This document shows positions 1 to 5,862 of a DNA stretch of 6,464 nucleotides, piece by piece. The DNA is taken from NCBI GenBank assembly GCA_039679805.1, contig JBDKUD010000340.1:1-6464 (forward strand), in the 5' to 3' direction. Both the position numbers and the translations under genes were made by a program. Numbering within the stretch: the first letter of the stretch is position 1; every line of letters begins with the position of its first letter. The stretch comes from JBDKUD01 sp039679805 (GTDB lineage: Bacteria > Bacillota > Syntrophomonadia > Syntrophomonadales > Syntrophomonadaceae). The notes under the pieces were generated by a model. It was not told the origin of the DNA. It made no database searches and saw only the letters and a program-made list of their open reading frames with translations.

Positions 1-1
1 C

Positions 2-85
2 CATGTCATTCGGCGCTATGGTGAAACACTAATTCAAAGCTTTCTGAAATTGCTGACGACGAAAGGAGAAAAGCAGAATGGATGA
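2..85 (+). CDS. 3' end of an unidentified gene (partial)
   Basis: A reading frame is open from the left edge to a TGA at 83-85. It gives about 27 residues beginning HVIRRYGETLIQ and ending in a lysine-rich tail. I do not recognise the family. It overlaps the ATG of the next ORF (78) by 8 bases, an arrangement common for translationally coupled genes, and the Shine-Dalgarno of that ORF (62-68) lies inside it. It could instead be a chance open frame, because only 84 bases are visible. Confidence 0.25.
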   Translation, partial: HVIRRYGETLIQSFLKLLTTKGEKQNG

Positions 86-287
86 TCACTCCCCAAAGAT
101 ACTAAAAGCAAAATCCTGCTACGGACACCTCGGCGGAACGCTCGGTAACCGGTTATTTGAACGCCTGCTGGAATTAAACTGGTTCGAGCGGGAGCAGGAT
201 ACGTCAACCATGTATCGGCTGACGGAAACAGGAAAAGAAGAATTTACCCGGCTGGGTGTCGATTTTATGAAAAGAAGTAGAAAATAA
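78..287 (+). pseudogene. C-terminal fragment of an ArsR-type transcriptional regulator
   Basis: The 69-residue product resembles only the C-terminal part of ArsR-family winged-helix regulators of about 200 residues. The matching elements are a KSCYGHLGGTLG segment (residues about 12-23), then a helix ending LLELNWF, and a YRLTETGKEEFTRLGVDF segment (about 46-63) similar to the family's Y-x-LT-x-x-G-x-x-x-F-x-x-LG-[IV]-D ending. The DNA-binding winged helix that should precede this is absent. The same frame upstream carries stops at 30-32 and 45-47, so it cannot simply be extended. A good Shine-Dalgarno (AAAGGAG, 62-68) stands nine bases before the ATG, so a short protein might still be made. 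The stop overlaps the next start (TAATG, 285-289). A stand-alone small protein of this fold is the alternative reading. Confidence 0.5.
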
Positions 288-415
288 TGCAGAATCAAAA
301 TCCATTTGCGGTATTTAAGAGTGAAGCTCCTCAGGTCGCTGCGGAAGCAGTAGCCGCCCAGGGGAAACAAGGGGACGCATCCTTTTTGCTTCCTTCTATA
401 ATGGGCAAAAAATAA
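287..415 (+). pseudogene. N-terminal remnant resembling a carboxymuconolactone decarboxylase family protein
   Basis: A 42-residue ORF whose ATG shares its A with the TAA of the ArsR-like fragment (TAATG), implying translational coupling. Residues 5-18 (NPFAVFKSEAPQVA) resemble the N-terminus of small clostridial carboxymuconolactone decarboxylase/AhpD-like proteins, which usually begin NPFxVFxxEAPEVAxAF and run to about 100-120 residues. After residue 18 the similarity stops. The rest is alanine/glutamine-rich and ends at TAA 413-415, without the catalytic-region residues of the family. I read it as a truncated or rearranged gene whose 5' end survived. The match is short and made by eye, so a small unrelated ORF is possible. 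Confidence 0.3.
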
Positions 416-588
416 CAGGTGTATTGGGAAAATGGCAAGAAAAGCGAGAGAACAGTGTGAAAGTTTCGTCAAAACCATCAGGCTGAAACAGCAGAAGCAC
501 AGAACCATGTTATGAGAGTGGTGACGGATTTCATACTGGACAACCTGGGTGTGTTAAACTGCCGCTTTTTCATGCAAAAGGAGGTTCA
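416..588. other. Gap with short open-frame fragments, no assignable gene
   Basis: All three forward frames carry short open pieces. One is a 27-residue ORF at 432-515 beginning MARKAREQCESF and ending TGA. Another is a frame reading about 461-613 with the protein-like stretch TDFILDNLGVLNCRFF. Neither has a convincing ribosome binding site or a family I recognise. The stretch probably contains debris of the same decayed genes seen on either side. Confidence 0.3.
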
Positions 589-1014
589 TTGGAGAATTAT
601 AAAGATGATTTAATTGATGCTTTTACAGATATGATGTATAGATGGGTAAACCTGAAGAACAAATGGTTTACTATAAAGGTCCAACTGGTCATAGGTATGC
701 ATGCCAATTCCCAGATGCAAAAAGACTGGAAGAAGCTGGGTTCTGAAGCTTTCAACTACGAAGTGCTGGAGGAAAAGGAAGCCGACGAAGTTACTGATAT
801 GCGCTGGGAACTTAAGTAAATGGGAAAGCCGTGGTTGGAGAAATTGCAGCCCTATGGCGGCAAAAAATATAATAAGCTGCATAGAATAATGCTTGGTTGG
901 CTTTTTGGAGTAACATCCGTCAAAAGTGAATACTTAACATCTAGTGATGGCAGAATTAACATTTTAGGTATACATGAAAATAATTGTCCTGATATTTTTG
1001 AGTATAAGCGATAA
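589..1014 (+). pseudogene. GIY-YIG nuclease family gene, N-terminally truncated and interrupted by an in-frame TAA
   Basis: Two ORFs in the same frame (589-819 and 820-1014) are separated only by TAA at 817-819. Read through, they give one protein segment containing NLKNKW, then QMQKDWKKLGSEAFNYEVLE, then WLEKLQPYGGKKYNK. This is the middle and end of a small Firmicute GIY-YIG family (LQ-x-DW-x-x-x-G-x-x-x-F-x-[YF]-EVLE followed by W-L-x-KLQPY). In relatives as I recall them, the stop position is glutamine (K-Q-M), so one CAA-to-TAA change explains it. Similarity starts near 646. The N-terminal strand with the GIY and YIG motifs is missing and replaced by about 19 unrelated residues. The reading starts at TTG 589 behind AAAAGGAGG (576-584), an unusually close four-base spacing. 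The tail after about 880 has no recognised similarity. Nuclease activity is unlikely. Confidence 0.6.
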
Positions 1015-1188
1015 GCACTTGAGAATATCATAAACTAAGAACTATTTTATTTTGTTGGTTACTAGAACAGATGCAAGGAAGCTATAACAAGGAATGAGTT
1101 CATGAAATATTGCCGGAATAGGGAATAGCAATAGACATAACCATTAATTAACCGCTTACTTAACAAAACAAGAATTGAGAGAAAGAAA
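1015..1188. other. Upstream region of the cardiolipin synthase gene
   Basis: No gene is seen. A weak promoter candidate is TTGAGA (1019-1024) and TATTTT (1043-1048) with an 18-base spacer, which would give a leader of more than 100 bases. The sequence just before the ATG at 1189 has only GAGAGAAAG (1177-1185) as a Shine-Dalgarno, weaker than the AGGAGG-type sites elsewhere in the window. No clear operator or riboswitch fold was found. Confidence 0.25.
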
Positions 1189-2718
1189 ATGCTCAGAAAG
1201 CTTTTATTGTCAAGGATCATTTTTTTCGGAGTAGCTATTGCAGCGCAGCTGCTGATTTTAATCGGTATCATTATAGGATTCAACCAATATTTTGTTGTGT
1301 TCTATGGAATAAGCAACATGATCAGCATTATTGCCGTGTTATGGATTATTAATACTAACAGCAATCCGGCTTATAAGATTGCGTGGATCATTCCCATACT
1401 GCTGATCCCGATTTTCGGCGGGTTATTTTATCTCTTTTTTGGAGGAAACAAACTTAGCAAACGAAGGAAGAAAAGAATGATATCCATAGCTGACGACACC
1501 CGCAAGGCTCTGACGGCAAATCCGAACATTTTGGATGAGATTTGGTTGCAGAATGAGACTGCAGCCAACCAATCAACCTATATTCAGAATAGTTCTTATT
1601 ATCCTCTGCATCAAAATTGGATCAGTGAATATCTGCCAAGCGGAGAAGCAAAATTTGCACGGCTGAAGGAGGAACTTCAAAAGGCAAAGCATTTCATTTT
1701 TCTGGAGTATTTTATTATCGAAGAGGGAGTGATGTGGAACAGTATTCTCGATATTTTGAAAGAAAAAGCGAGGCTGGGTGTCGACGTCCGTATTATCTAT
1801 GATGACGCGGGCTGTATGACCACACTTCCTTACGGATATGATAAAAAGCTTGCTGAGGCAGGTATCAAGTGCTGTGTCTTCGATCCTATGATTCCTATTC
1901 TTACTCGTAGACTGAATAATAGGGATCATCGTAAACTTACCGTCATTGATGGAACTACCGCATTTACCGGTGGAATTAATCTGGCCGATGAATACATCAA
2001 TGCCATTGAAAAGTACGGACATTGGAAGGATTCTGCTATACTGCTCAAGGGAGATGCGGTATGGAGTCTGACGGTCATGTTCTTATCAATGTGGGGCTAT
2101 GTCGGTGGAATTGAAGATAATATAAACCGGTTTCGCAAGTGCCTCCCATCGGATCATAAAATAAGCAGGGATGGATATATTCAGCCTTTTGCAGACAGCC
2201 CCCTAGATGATGAGCTGGTGGGAGAAACCATATACCTAAATTTAATCAACAAGGCCAAGCGATATGTCTATATCACAACGCCCTATCTGATTATAGATAA
2301 TGAAATAGTAACCGCTTTAAGCTCAGCGGCAAAGGGCGGTGTCGACGTGCGTATCATAACACCCCACCATCCAGACAAATGGTACGTTCATGCAGTTACA
2401 AGATCCTATTACAAAAGTCTTACCGAGAGCGGTGTAAAAATCTATGAATATATGCCCGGATTCATGCATTCAAAAACCTTTGTTGTGGATGACGAATATG
2501 GTGTGGTAGGTACCATTAACATGGACTATAGGAGTCTTTATTTGCAATTTGAATGCGGCGTTTGGCTATATCAATGCAGCTGTATTTTCAACATAAAAAG
2601 TGATTTTTTAAATACCTTGAAAACTTGTAAGGAAATTACCGCAACAGACATCAAGGCAATCAAGTGGTACAAGTCACTGATATGCTCTGTATTGCGAGTG
2701 TTTGCCCCGTTGATGTAA
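1189..2718 (+). CDS. cls: Cardiolipin synthase (phospholipase D superfamily)
   Basis: The 509-residue membrane enzyme joins two phosphatidylglycerol molecules into cardiolipin plus glycerol. Length is normal for bacterial Cls. Hydrophobic segments lie at about residues 5-31, 35-55 and 61-86. The latter two, with the N-P-x-x-K-I-x-W pattern, form the PLDc_N anchor domain. A basic stretch (KLSKRRKKR) follows. Two HKD catalytic motifs are complete: HRKLTVID (H247, K249, D254), followed by GTTAFTGGINLADEY, and HSKTFVVD (H427, K429, D434), followed by GTINMDYRSL. The C-terminus ends in the LRVFAPLM-type tail usual for the family. The start at 1189 gives the expected N-terminus, although its ribosome binding site is poor. 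It appears monocistronic, with a possible terminator just after the stop. The acyl-chain and in vivo substrate preference cannot be read from the sequence, and other PLD-type phospholipid synthases are a less likely alternative. Confidence 0.93.
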   Translation: MLRKLLLSRIIFFGVAIAAQLLILIGIIIGFNQYFVVFYGISNMISIIAVLWIINTNSNPAYKIAWIIPILLIPIFGGLFYLFFGGNKLSKRRKKRMISIADDTRKALTANPNILDEIWLQNETAANQSTYIQNSSYYPLHQNWISEYLPSGEAKFARLKEELQKAKHFIFLEYFIIEEGVMWNSILDILKEKARLGVDVRIIYDDAGCMTTLPYGYDKKLAEAGIKCCVFDPMIPILTRRLNNRDHRKLTVIDGTTAFTGGINLADEYINAIEKYGHWKDSAILLKGDAVWSLTVMFLSMWGYVGGIEDNINRFRKCLPSDHKISRDGYIQPFADSPLDDELVGETIYLNLINKAKRYVYITTPYLIIDNEIVTALSSAAKGGVDVRIITPHHPDKWYVHAVTRSYYKSLTESGVKIYEYMPGFMHSKTFVVDDEYGVVGTINMDYRSLYLQFECGVWLYQCSCIFNIKSDFLNTLKTCKEITATDIKAIKWYKSLICSVLRVFAPLM

Positions 2719-2719
2719 G

Positions 2720-2769
2720 AGTAGATAATGCTTTCCCAGTGGACGCTTCTACTTTAATTTTTTAATTTT
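2720..2769 (+). terminator. Possible rho-independent terminator after cls
   Basis: AGTAGA (2720-2725) pairs with TCTACT (2748-2753). A smaller inner TCC/GGA pair lies in the loop, and a T-rich tract with a run of six or more T follows (2753-2769). The stem is short and the loop long, so it is a modest candidate. Its position, starting two bases after the cls stop, supports it. Confidence 0.4.
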
Positions 2770-3005
2770 ACAGGAAGAAGGGAAGCAGGGGGGCGTCAGA
2801 CTGTGAGGATCGGGACAAGTTACGCATGGTGTACAACCGGAAATATGGTAGAAGCGGCTACGTATTCCAGGGACGATATGGAAGTGAAGGTATCGAAGAT
2901 AGCGCTTACCCGGCTCGGGGTTTTATAAACCGGATAAAATTGGTATTTCCATCTATCTTCCCCCAAAAAAATGGACATGAAAAAAAGCAGGATTCGTTTT
3001 TGTAA
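2769..3005 (+). pseudogene. Remnant of an IS200/REP-associated (Y1_Tnp) transposase
   Basis: This open frame runs from a stop just before 2769 to TAA 3003-3005. It has no plausible start or ribosome binding site. About 30 residues from 2817 onward (KLRMVYNRKYGRSGYVFQGR, followed by YGSEGIEDSAY) match the central signature of Y1 (HUH) transposases of the REP-associated type: YxxWYNRKYxRxGHLFQxRFxSExVExDxY. These enzymes normally have about 150-300 residues with an upstream HxH metal site. Here both the HUH part and the C-terminal LRYIHLNP-type segment are absent. After about 2900 the frame continues with unrelated lysine-rich sequence. It is a non-functional fossil of a mobile or domesticated transposase. 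Confidence 0.55.
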
Positions 3006-3192
3006 GCATAGCTGCTGCTATTCAGACGTTCTCTCAATTGAGTTTAAATCTTGTGCTGAGATTGATATAGAAATGTAAATAAGAAGATAGCCGTTGATTA
3101 AGGGAAAGCTCCTTTGATCGTCGGCTTTTTTTATTAGGATATTGCGTATAGGTAATAGGTAATTTTCTTATCAACTAAGAATATGCAACGTG
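3006..3192. other. Intergenic stretch around the terminator
   Basis: No gene is seen. It holds the terminator at 3089-3132 and a perfect tandem pair of TAGGTAA (3149-3155 and 3156-3162) about 30 bases upstream of the -35 box of the regulator gene. The tandem pair is short and may be chance. Confidence 0.3.
3089..3132 (+). terminator. Rho-independent terminator
   Basis: The stem runs from AGCCG (3089-3093) pairing with CGGCT (3122-3126), through GAT/ATC with wobble pairs, to AAGG (3100-3103) pairing with CCTT (3111-3114). A short loop caps it and seven T follow (3126-3132). It ends any transcript running through cls and the transposase remnant and insulates the downstream regulator unit. Confidence 0.8.
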
Positions 3193-3221
3193 TTGAAATA
3201 TCGGACCAAAAGGTGTAAAAT
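3193..3221 (+). promoter_or_regulatory. Sigma-A type promoter of the XRE regulator unit
   Basis: TTGAAA (3193-3198) and TAAAAT (3216-3221) are separated by exactly 17 bases. They lie some 37 bases upstream of the ATG at 3258. The -10 box sits within the palindrome at 3212-3227, so a protein bound there would block RNA polymerase. Confidence 0.65.
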
Positions 3222-3227
3222 TACACC
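3212..3227. promoter_or_regulatory. Palindromic operator overlapping the -10 box
   Basis: GGTGTAA and TTACACC form a perfect inverted repeat with a two-base AA centre. The dyad covers the -10 hexamer of the promoter for the adjacent XRE-type gene. Position and symmetry fit a dimeric repressor site, most simply for autoregulation by that gene's product. The binding protein is inferred. Confidence 0.55.
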
Positions 3228-3257
3228 ATAGAATAATGTTTATCATGAGGATGAAAA

Positions 3258-3710
3258 ATGGAAAAAAAGCAATTTGTTAAATTGATGGACGAAAAAATCA
3301 AGCTGATCCGAACTGAGTACGGACTGACTCAGGATAAAATGGCTGCAATATTGGGGATTTCAAAAAAGACATTGATTGAGATAGAAAAAAACAGAAAAAG
3401 TTTGGGGTGGACCAATTCGATTGCCTTGGCAAGTATTTTTTCAGATAGTACGATACTACACGATGCAATAGGAGGAGATGTATCTGACATCATCATCGCC
3501 TTAGCATTCAAGGATATCGATGTTGACTATCCTAAAACTTGGGGAGGCAAAGTTTGGTGGAAAACAATATCCGAGGAAAAATGCTATCGCATTCAGCAGA
3601 ATATGTTTTCGCGGCATTATAGACTATTAGATCAGGAAAATCGTAGAATATATGCCTCTTTTAGTTTAAAAGAAATTGAAGAGATAATGGAAGGAATATT
3701 AAATTCATGA
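3258..3710 (+). CDS. XRE-family helix-turn-helix transcriptional regulator
   Basis: A 150-residue cytoplasmic DNA-binding protein. Residues about 13-50 form a Cro/C1-type helix-turn-helix: IKLIRTEYGLTQDKMAAILG followed by ISKKTLIEIEKNRKSLGW. The GLTQ-x-x-x-A-x-x-LGIS pattern and the following recognition helix are typical. After a linker, residues about 95-148 (TWGGKVWWK, then YRIQQNMFSRHYRLLD, then a C-terminal helix) form a conserved-looking domain of a Firmicute subgroup. I cannot assign it a ligand. The start is supported by TGAGGATG at 3246-3253. A 17-spaced promoter with an overlapping palindrome lies directly upstream, suggesting autorepression. The lipoprotein gene follows after 36 bases with no terminator, so this regulator probably also controls the downstream genes. 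Confidence 0.85.
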   Translation: MEKKQFVKLMDEKIKLIRTEYGLTQDKMAAILGISKKTLIEIEKNRKSLGWTNSIALASIFSDSTILHDAIGGDVSDIIIALAFKDIDVDYPKTWGGKVWWKTISEEKCYRIQQNMFSRHYRLLDQENRRIYASFSLKEIEEIMEGILNS

Positions 3711-3746
3711 GTCCCTTATAACAACATAGAAAGCGGTAATACAGTT

Positions 3747-4735
3747 ATGAAAACGAGATTGATTTTATGCTTAATTATCGTCGCTATATTATTAAGCGGA
3801 TGTAGCGCATGGGAAAATGCTTATGAACAAGCAGGCTCCTCCAGTTTCAAAGTCGTTTCGATAAAGGGGCCAAGTGCCTTGAGCTTTATTAAAGCGATGG
3901 AGCCTGAAATTAAACCTCTGGTAAGGTTGGGAGATACGGTTCAATACACTTTTGAAGAGGATGAAGATGCTCTTTATACTCGATTGCTGGAAAGAGAATT
4001 TGATATTGCACTCGTCCCAACGGAGATGGCGGCAAAACTCTATAATGATGGAGCCGGATATCAGTTGGCAGCAGTGAATACCGGCGGATATCTCTTTTTA
4101 CTTACTAATGACAAAACAATAACTAAATTTTCTGACTTGAAGGGAAAAGTTATTAGAATTGCCGGAGAAAAATCAGATACTGACGTCGTTTTAAGATATT
4201 TATTATTGCAAAATGAAATCGAACCTAGCAAAGATGTGACGCTGGAATATACTACAAATACGGAAGAACTTATAAATGATGCCGCAGAGGGGGATGTCAA
4301 TATTATTTGGTTTTGCCTGAACCATGGGCGTCTGATCTGTTGAGTAAAAACATCGGTTATAATATCGCTATAAATATCCAAGATGAATGGTCGCATGTCA
4401 ATGGAACTGCAACGCCTTTGCCCCAGACATGCCTGATTGTCAAAAAAGAAATCGCTACACAAAAGACGGACGCTTGGAAACTATTTTTAGAGGATTACAA
4501 GGATTCAATCAAATGGATCAACAACAATCAGGCTAAAACCGCAGAGTTGCTTGATAATCATGAAATTGGGATTCCAATGGAGCTTGCAGAAGGGGTTATT
4601 CCACGCAGCAATTTAGAATATTTTGATGCCTTAAGTGCTAGATTCGCAGTGGACAAATACCTGAACATATTTCTTGAATTGTCACCTGAATCGATCGGTG
4701 GAAAGTTGCCGAACTCACATTTCTATACTGAATAA
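3747..4735 (+). pseudogene. ABC transporter substrate-binding lipoprotein (NMT1/SsuA-like), frameshifted
   Basis: The N-terminal piece (3747-4343) has a lipoprotein signal peptide with lipobox LSGC (lipidated Cys19). It continues as a periplasmic-binding-protein fold of the nitrate/sulfonate/taurine/thiamine-precursor type: IKGPSALSFIKAME, FDIALVPTEMAAKLYN, VNTGGYLFLLTND, FSDLKGKVIRI. The frame is lost at about 4302-4309. The adjoining frame, one base back, continues with LPEPWASDLLSKN, DEWSHVNGTATPLPQTCLIV and the expected C-terminal helices to TAA 4733-4735. Adding back one base restores a 329-residue protein, normal for the family. Such proteins bind a small solute outside the membrane and deliver it to an ABC permease, but neither permease nor ATPase gene is present here. 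The ligand is unknown. No classical slippery heptamer is seen at the break, so mutation or sequencing error is likelier than programmed frameshifting. The ribosome binding site is weak. Confidence 0.8.
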
Positions 4736-4753
4736 TAAAAGGAGGATAAGAAA

Positions 4754-5035
4754 ATGAAAATACAGCTATGGTCTAAAACAAAAGCCGGAAAATGGTCAGC
4801 AATCTTAACTCTGCTTTTTATCGTCTTAATGTCGTTAAAACTATCGGCTTTAGCCATGCTTATCAGACTCCCCCTGCCAACTCCGTTAATTGCGGTTATA
4901 GGAGTTGCCGGATTTGTAATGGGGGTTATATCAATAGTGAAGAATAAGGATAGAGCTTTTTTGACATTACTATCTATACCGGTTGGACTGTTGATTATTT
5001 TTTGGACAGTAGCAGAAATAGCAGTTCCTCATTAG
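4754..5035 (+). CDS. Small membrane protein, paralogue 1 (function unknown)
   Basis: A 93-residue protein with three hydrophobic segments at about residues 15-37, 44-62 and 69-91, and almost no soluble part. I do not recognise a named family. It is clearly related to the protein at 5247-5582. Shared features are KT-x-x-GK-[WY]-S at residues 8-15, PTPL before the second segment, KN-x-[DE]R between segments two and three, and SIP-x-G in the third. The start follows AAAGGAGGA (4739-4747). It begins 18 bases after the substrate-binding protein gene, so it is almost certainly cotranscribed with it. Its place where an ABC permease might be expected is suggestive, but at this size it is not a permease. 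Confidence 0.75.
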   Translation: MKIQLWSKTKAGKWSAILTLLFIVLMSLKLSALAMLIRLPLPTPLIAVIGVAGFVMGVISIVKNKDRAFLTLLSIPVGLLIIFWTVAEIAVPH

Positions 5036-5044
5036 TATATTGTA

Positions 5045-5082
5045 AGATTATCAAGAGAAGCAGTACAATGCACTGATAATCT
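5045..5082 (+). repeat. Inverted repeat (hairpin) after small membrane protein 1
   Basis: AGATTATCA (5045-5053) and TGATAATCT (5074-5082) are perfect 9-bp arms around a 20-base loop. The arms start ten bases after the stop codon of the preceding gene. It is followed by ATTATTTA rather than a T run, so it is a weak or non-canonical terminator. It may instead be an mRNA processing or stabilising structure between the operon genes. Confidence 0.5.
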
Positions 5083-5102
5083 ATTATTTAGGGGGGAAAA
5101 AC

Positions 5103-5203
5103 ATGATGTCTGAAATTAACAAATCGAAGGCAGCTTATATACTCTGGTCAATGCTACTAGGAATGAAAAGCTGCTCTTTTTGATGTTACTGTCGTATAAC
5201 AAA
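5103..5203 (+). pseudogene. Debris of a third small membrane protein copy
   Basis: An ATG at 5103 behind GGGGGGAAAAAC opens a 26-residue frame to TGA 5181-5183. It begins MMSEINKSKAAYILWSMLLG, echoing the K-x-K-x-x-Y/W-S start and first hydrophobic segment of the neighbours. In another frame from 5159 the sequence reads RNEKLLFLMLLSY. This resembles the KN-x-DR-x-FLTLLSIP stretch before the third segment of the paralogue at 4754. Joined, these look like the two ends of a copy whose middle has been deleted. The resemblance is short, so a stand-alone 26-residue membrane peptide remains possible. Confidence 0.3.
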
Positions 5204-5246
5204 GACAGAAAGGATGGCACTTCACCTGTGAAAGGAAGTGTGCTAA

Positions 5247-5582
5247 ATGAAATTTATAATTCAACCTAAAACGCGTACAGGAAAATACTCGGTAGTGTTG
5301 TTTATAGTATTTATTCTTTTAGCAACGGCTGCGGGGATAATCTCCTCAGTACAGAAAAACACAATAGAATATCCCACCCCGTTAAATAGCCCATTGCTGG
5401 GAACCGCAATTTATCTTATGTTCACAGCTGCAATAATTGTTTCTGTTATTGGTTTGATAGCTGTCAGGAAAAACAATGAGCGCTCGATTTTAGTCTACAT
5501 CTCCATCCCTCTCGGAATAGCATTTTTTATTGGTATTTTGATGCTGCTTATTGGTAATATTATTGGGCCACCAAGCCAGTGA
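5247..5582 (+). CDS. Small membrane protein, paralogue 2 (function unknown)
   Basis: A 111-residue protein with three hydrophobic segments at about residues 14-35, 50-73 and 81-106. It is a divergent paralogue of the 93-residue protein at 4754-5035. The shared landmarks are KTRTGKYS (residues 8-15), YPTPL (42-46) and RKNNERSILVYISIPLG (74-90). It differs mainly by a longer hydrophilic loop between segments one and two (about residues 36-49). The start follows AAAGGAAG (5231-5238). No catalytic or binding motif is visible and I assign no function. A tandem duplication within the regulator/binding-protein unit is the simplest origin. Confidence 0.75.
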   Translation: MKFIIQPKTRTGKYSVVLFIVFILLATAAGIISSVQKNTIEYPTPLNSPLLGTAIYLMFTAAIIVSVIGLIAVRKNNERSILVYISIPLGIAFFIGILMLLIGNIIGPPSQ

Positions 5583-5862
5583 GTAGGATGTATTACTAAT
5601 AATAGACTTAAGAAATGTTAGAGTTGAAAGGGGAAAAACAAAATGAAGAATATGGCAAGTTTTAATAATTCATGATACAATTCAAGCTTGCATACCCCTT
5701 TATTGAAATTCGCCTCTATCTTGCAACGAATTTTTGGTGAAAGCACTCGCCAAAGATCGCACCGCCCAATGGCTGAATATTTAAATTTAAATTAACCTTA
5801 AATCAAATACCGGGTGTGGTATGGCCTAATAGGCATGCATAATATGTTATGATGTCAATAGA
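5583..5862. other. Non-coding stretch with a leader-like start and AT palindrome
   Basis: At 5630-5639 the ten bases GGGGAAAAAC recur exactly as before the debris copy (5093-5102). They are followed by an ATG at 5643 that opens only ten codons (MKNMASFNNS, TGA 5673-5675). This may be the start of a further lost copy or a tiny peptide. A perfect 14-bp palindrome ATTTAAATTTAAAT occupies 5779-5792. GCCT/AGGC arms around AAT lie near 5824-5834. No gene is otherwise supported. Confidence 0.35.

Noticed and set aside
119..508. Minus-strand ORF of 129 codons
   Set aside because: It lies opposite the ArsR-like fragment and its follower, has a low-complexity composition rich in F, L, S, C and R, and has no recognisable domain. 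It is a shadow frame.
701..889. Alternative + strand ORF of 62 codons overlapping the GIY-YIG remnant
   Set aside because: The overlapping frame at 589-1014 carries the recognisable family sequence. This one is a shadow.
1573..2022. Minus-strand ORF of 149 codons
   Set aside because: It is antisense to the conserved HKD region of the cardiolipin synthase, with no family resemblance.
3149..3162. Tandem TAGGTAA repeat as a CRISPR or iteron start
   Set aside because: There are only two 7-base copies with no spacers or further units. No CRISPR array or origin-like iterons are present in the window.
4299..4316. Programmed -1 ribosomal frameshift in the lipoprotein gene
   Set aside because: No X-XXY-YYZ heptamer and no obvious downstream pseudoknot were seen at the frame change. 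A plain one-base deletion is simpler.
4061..4462. Minus-strand ORF of 133 codons across the frameshift
   Set aside because: It is antisense to the substrate-binding protein, whose both halves match a known family. The reverse frame shows no motif.
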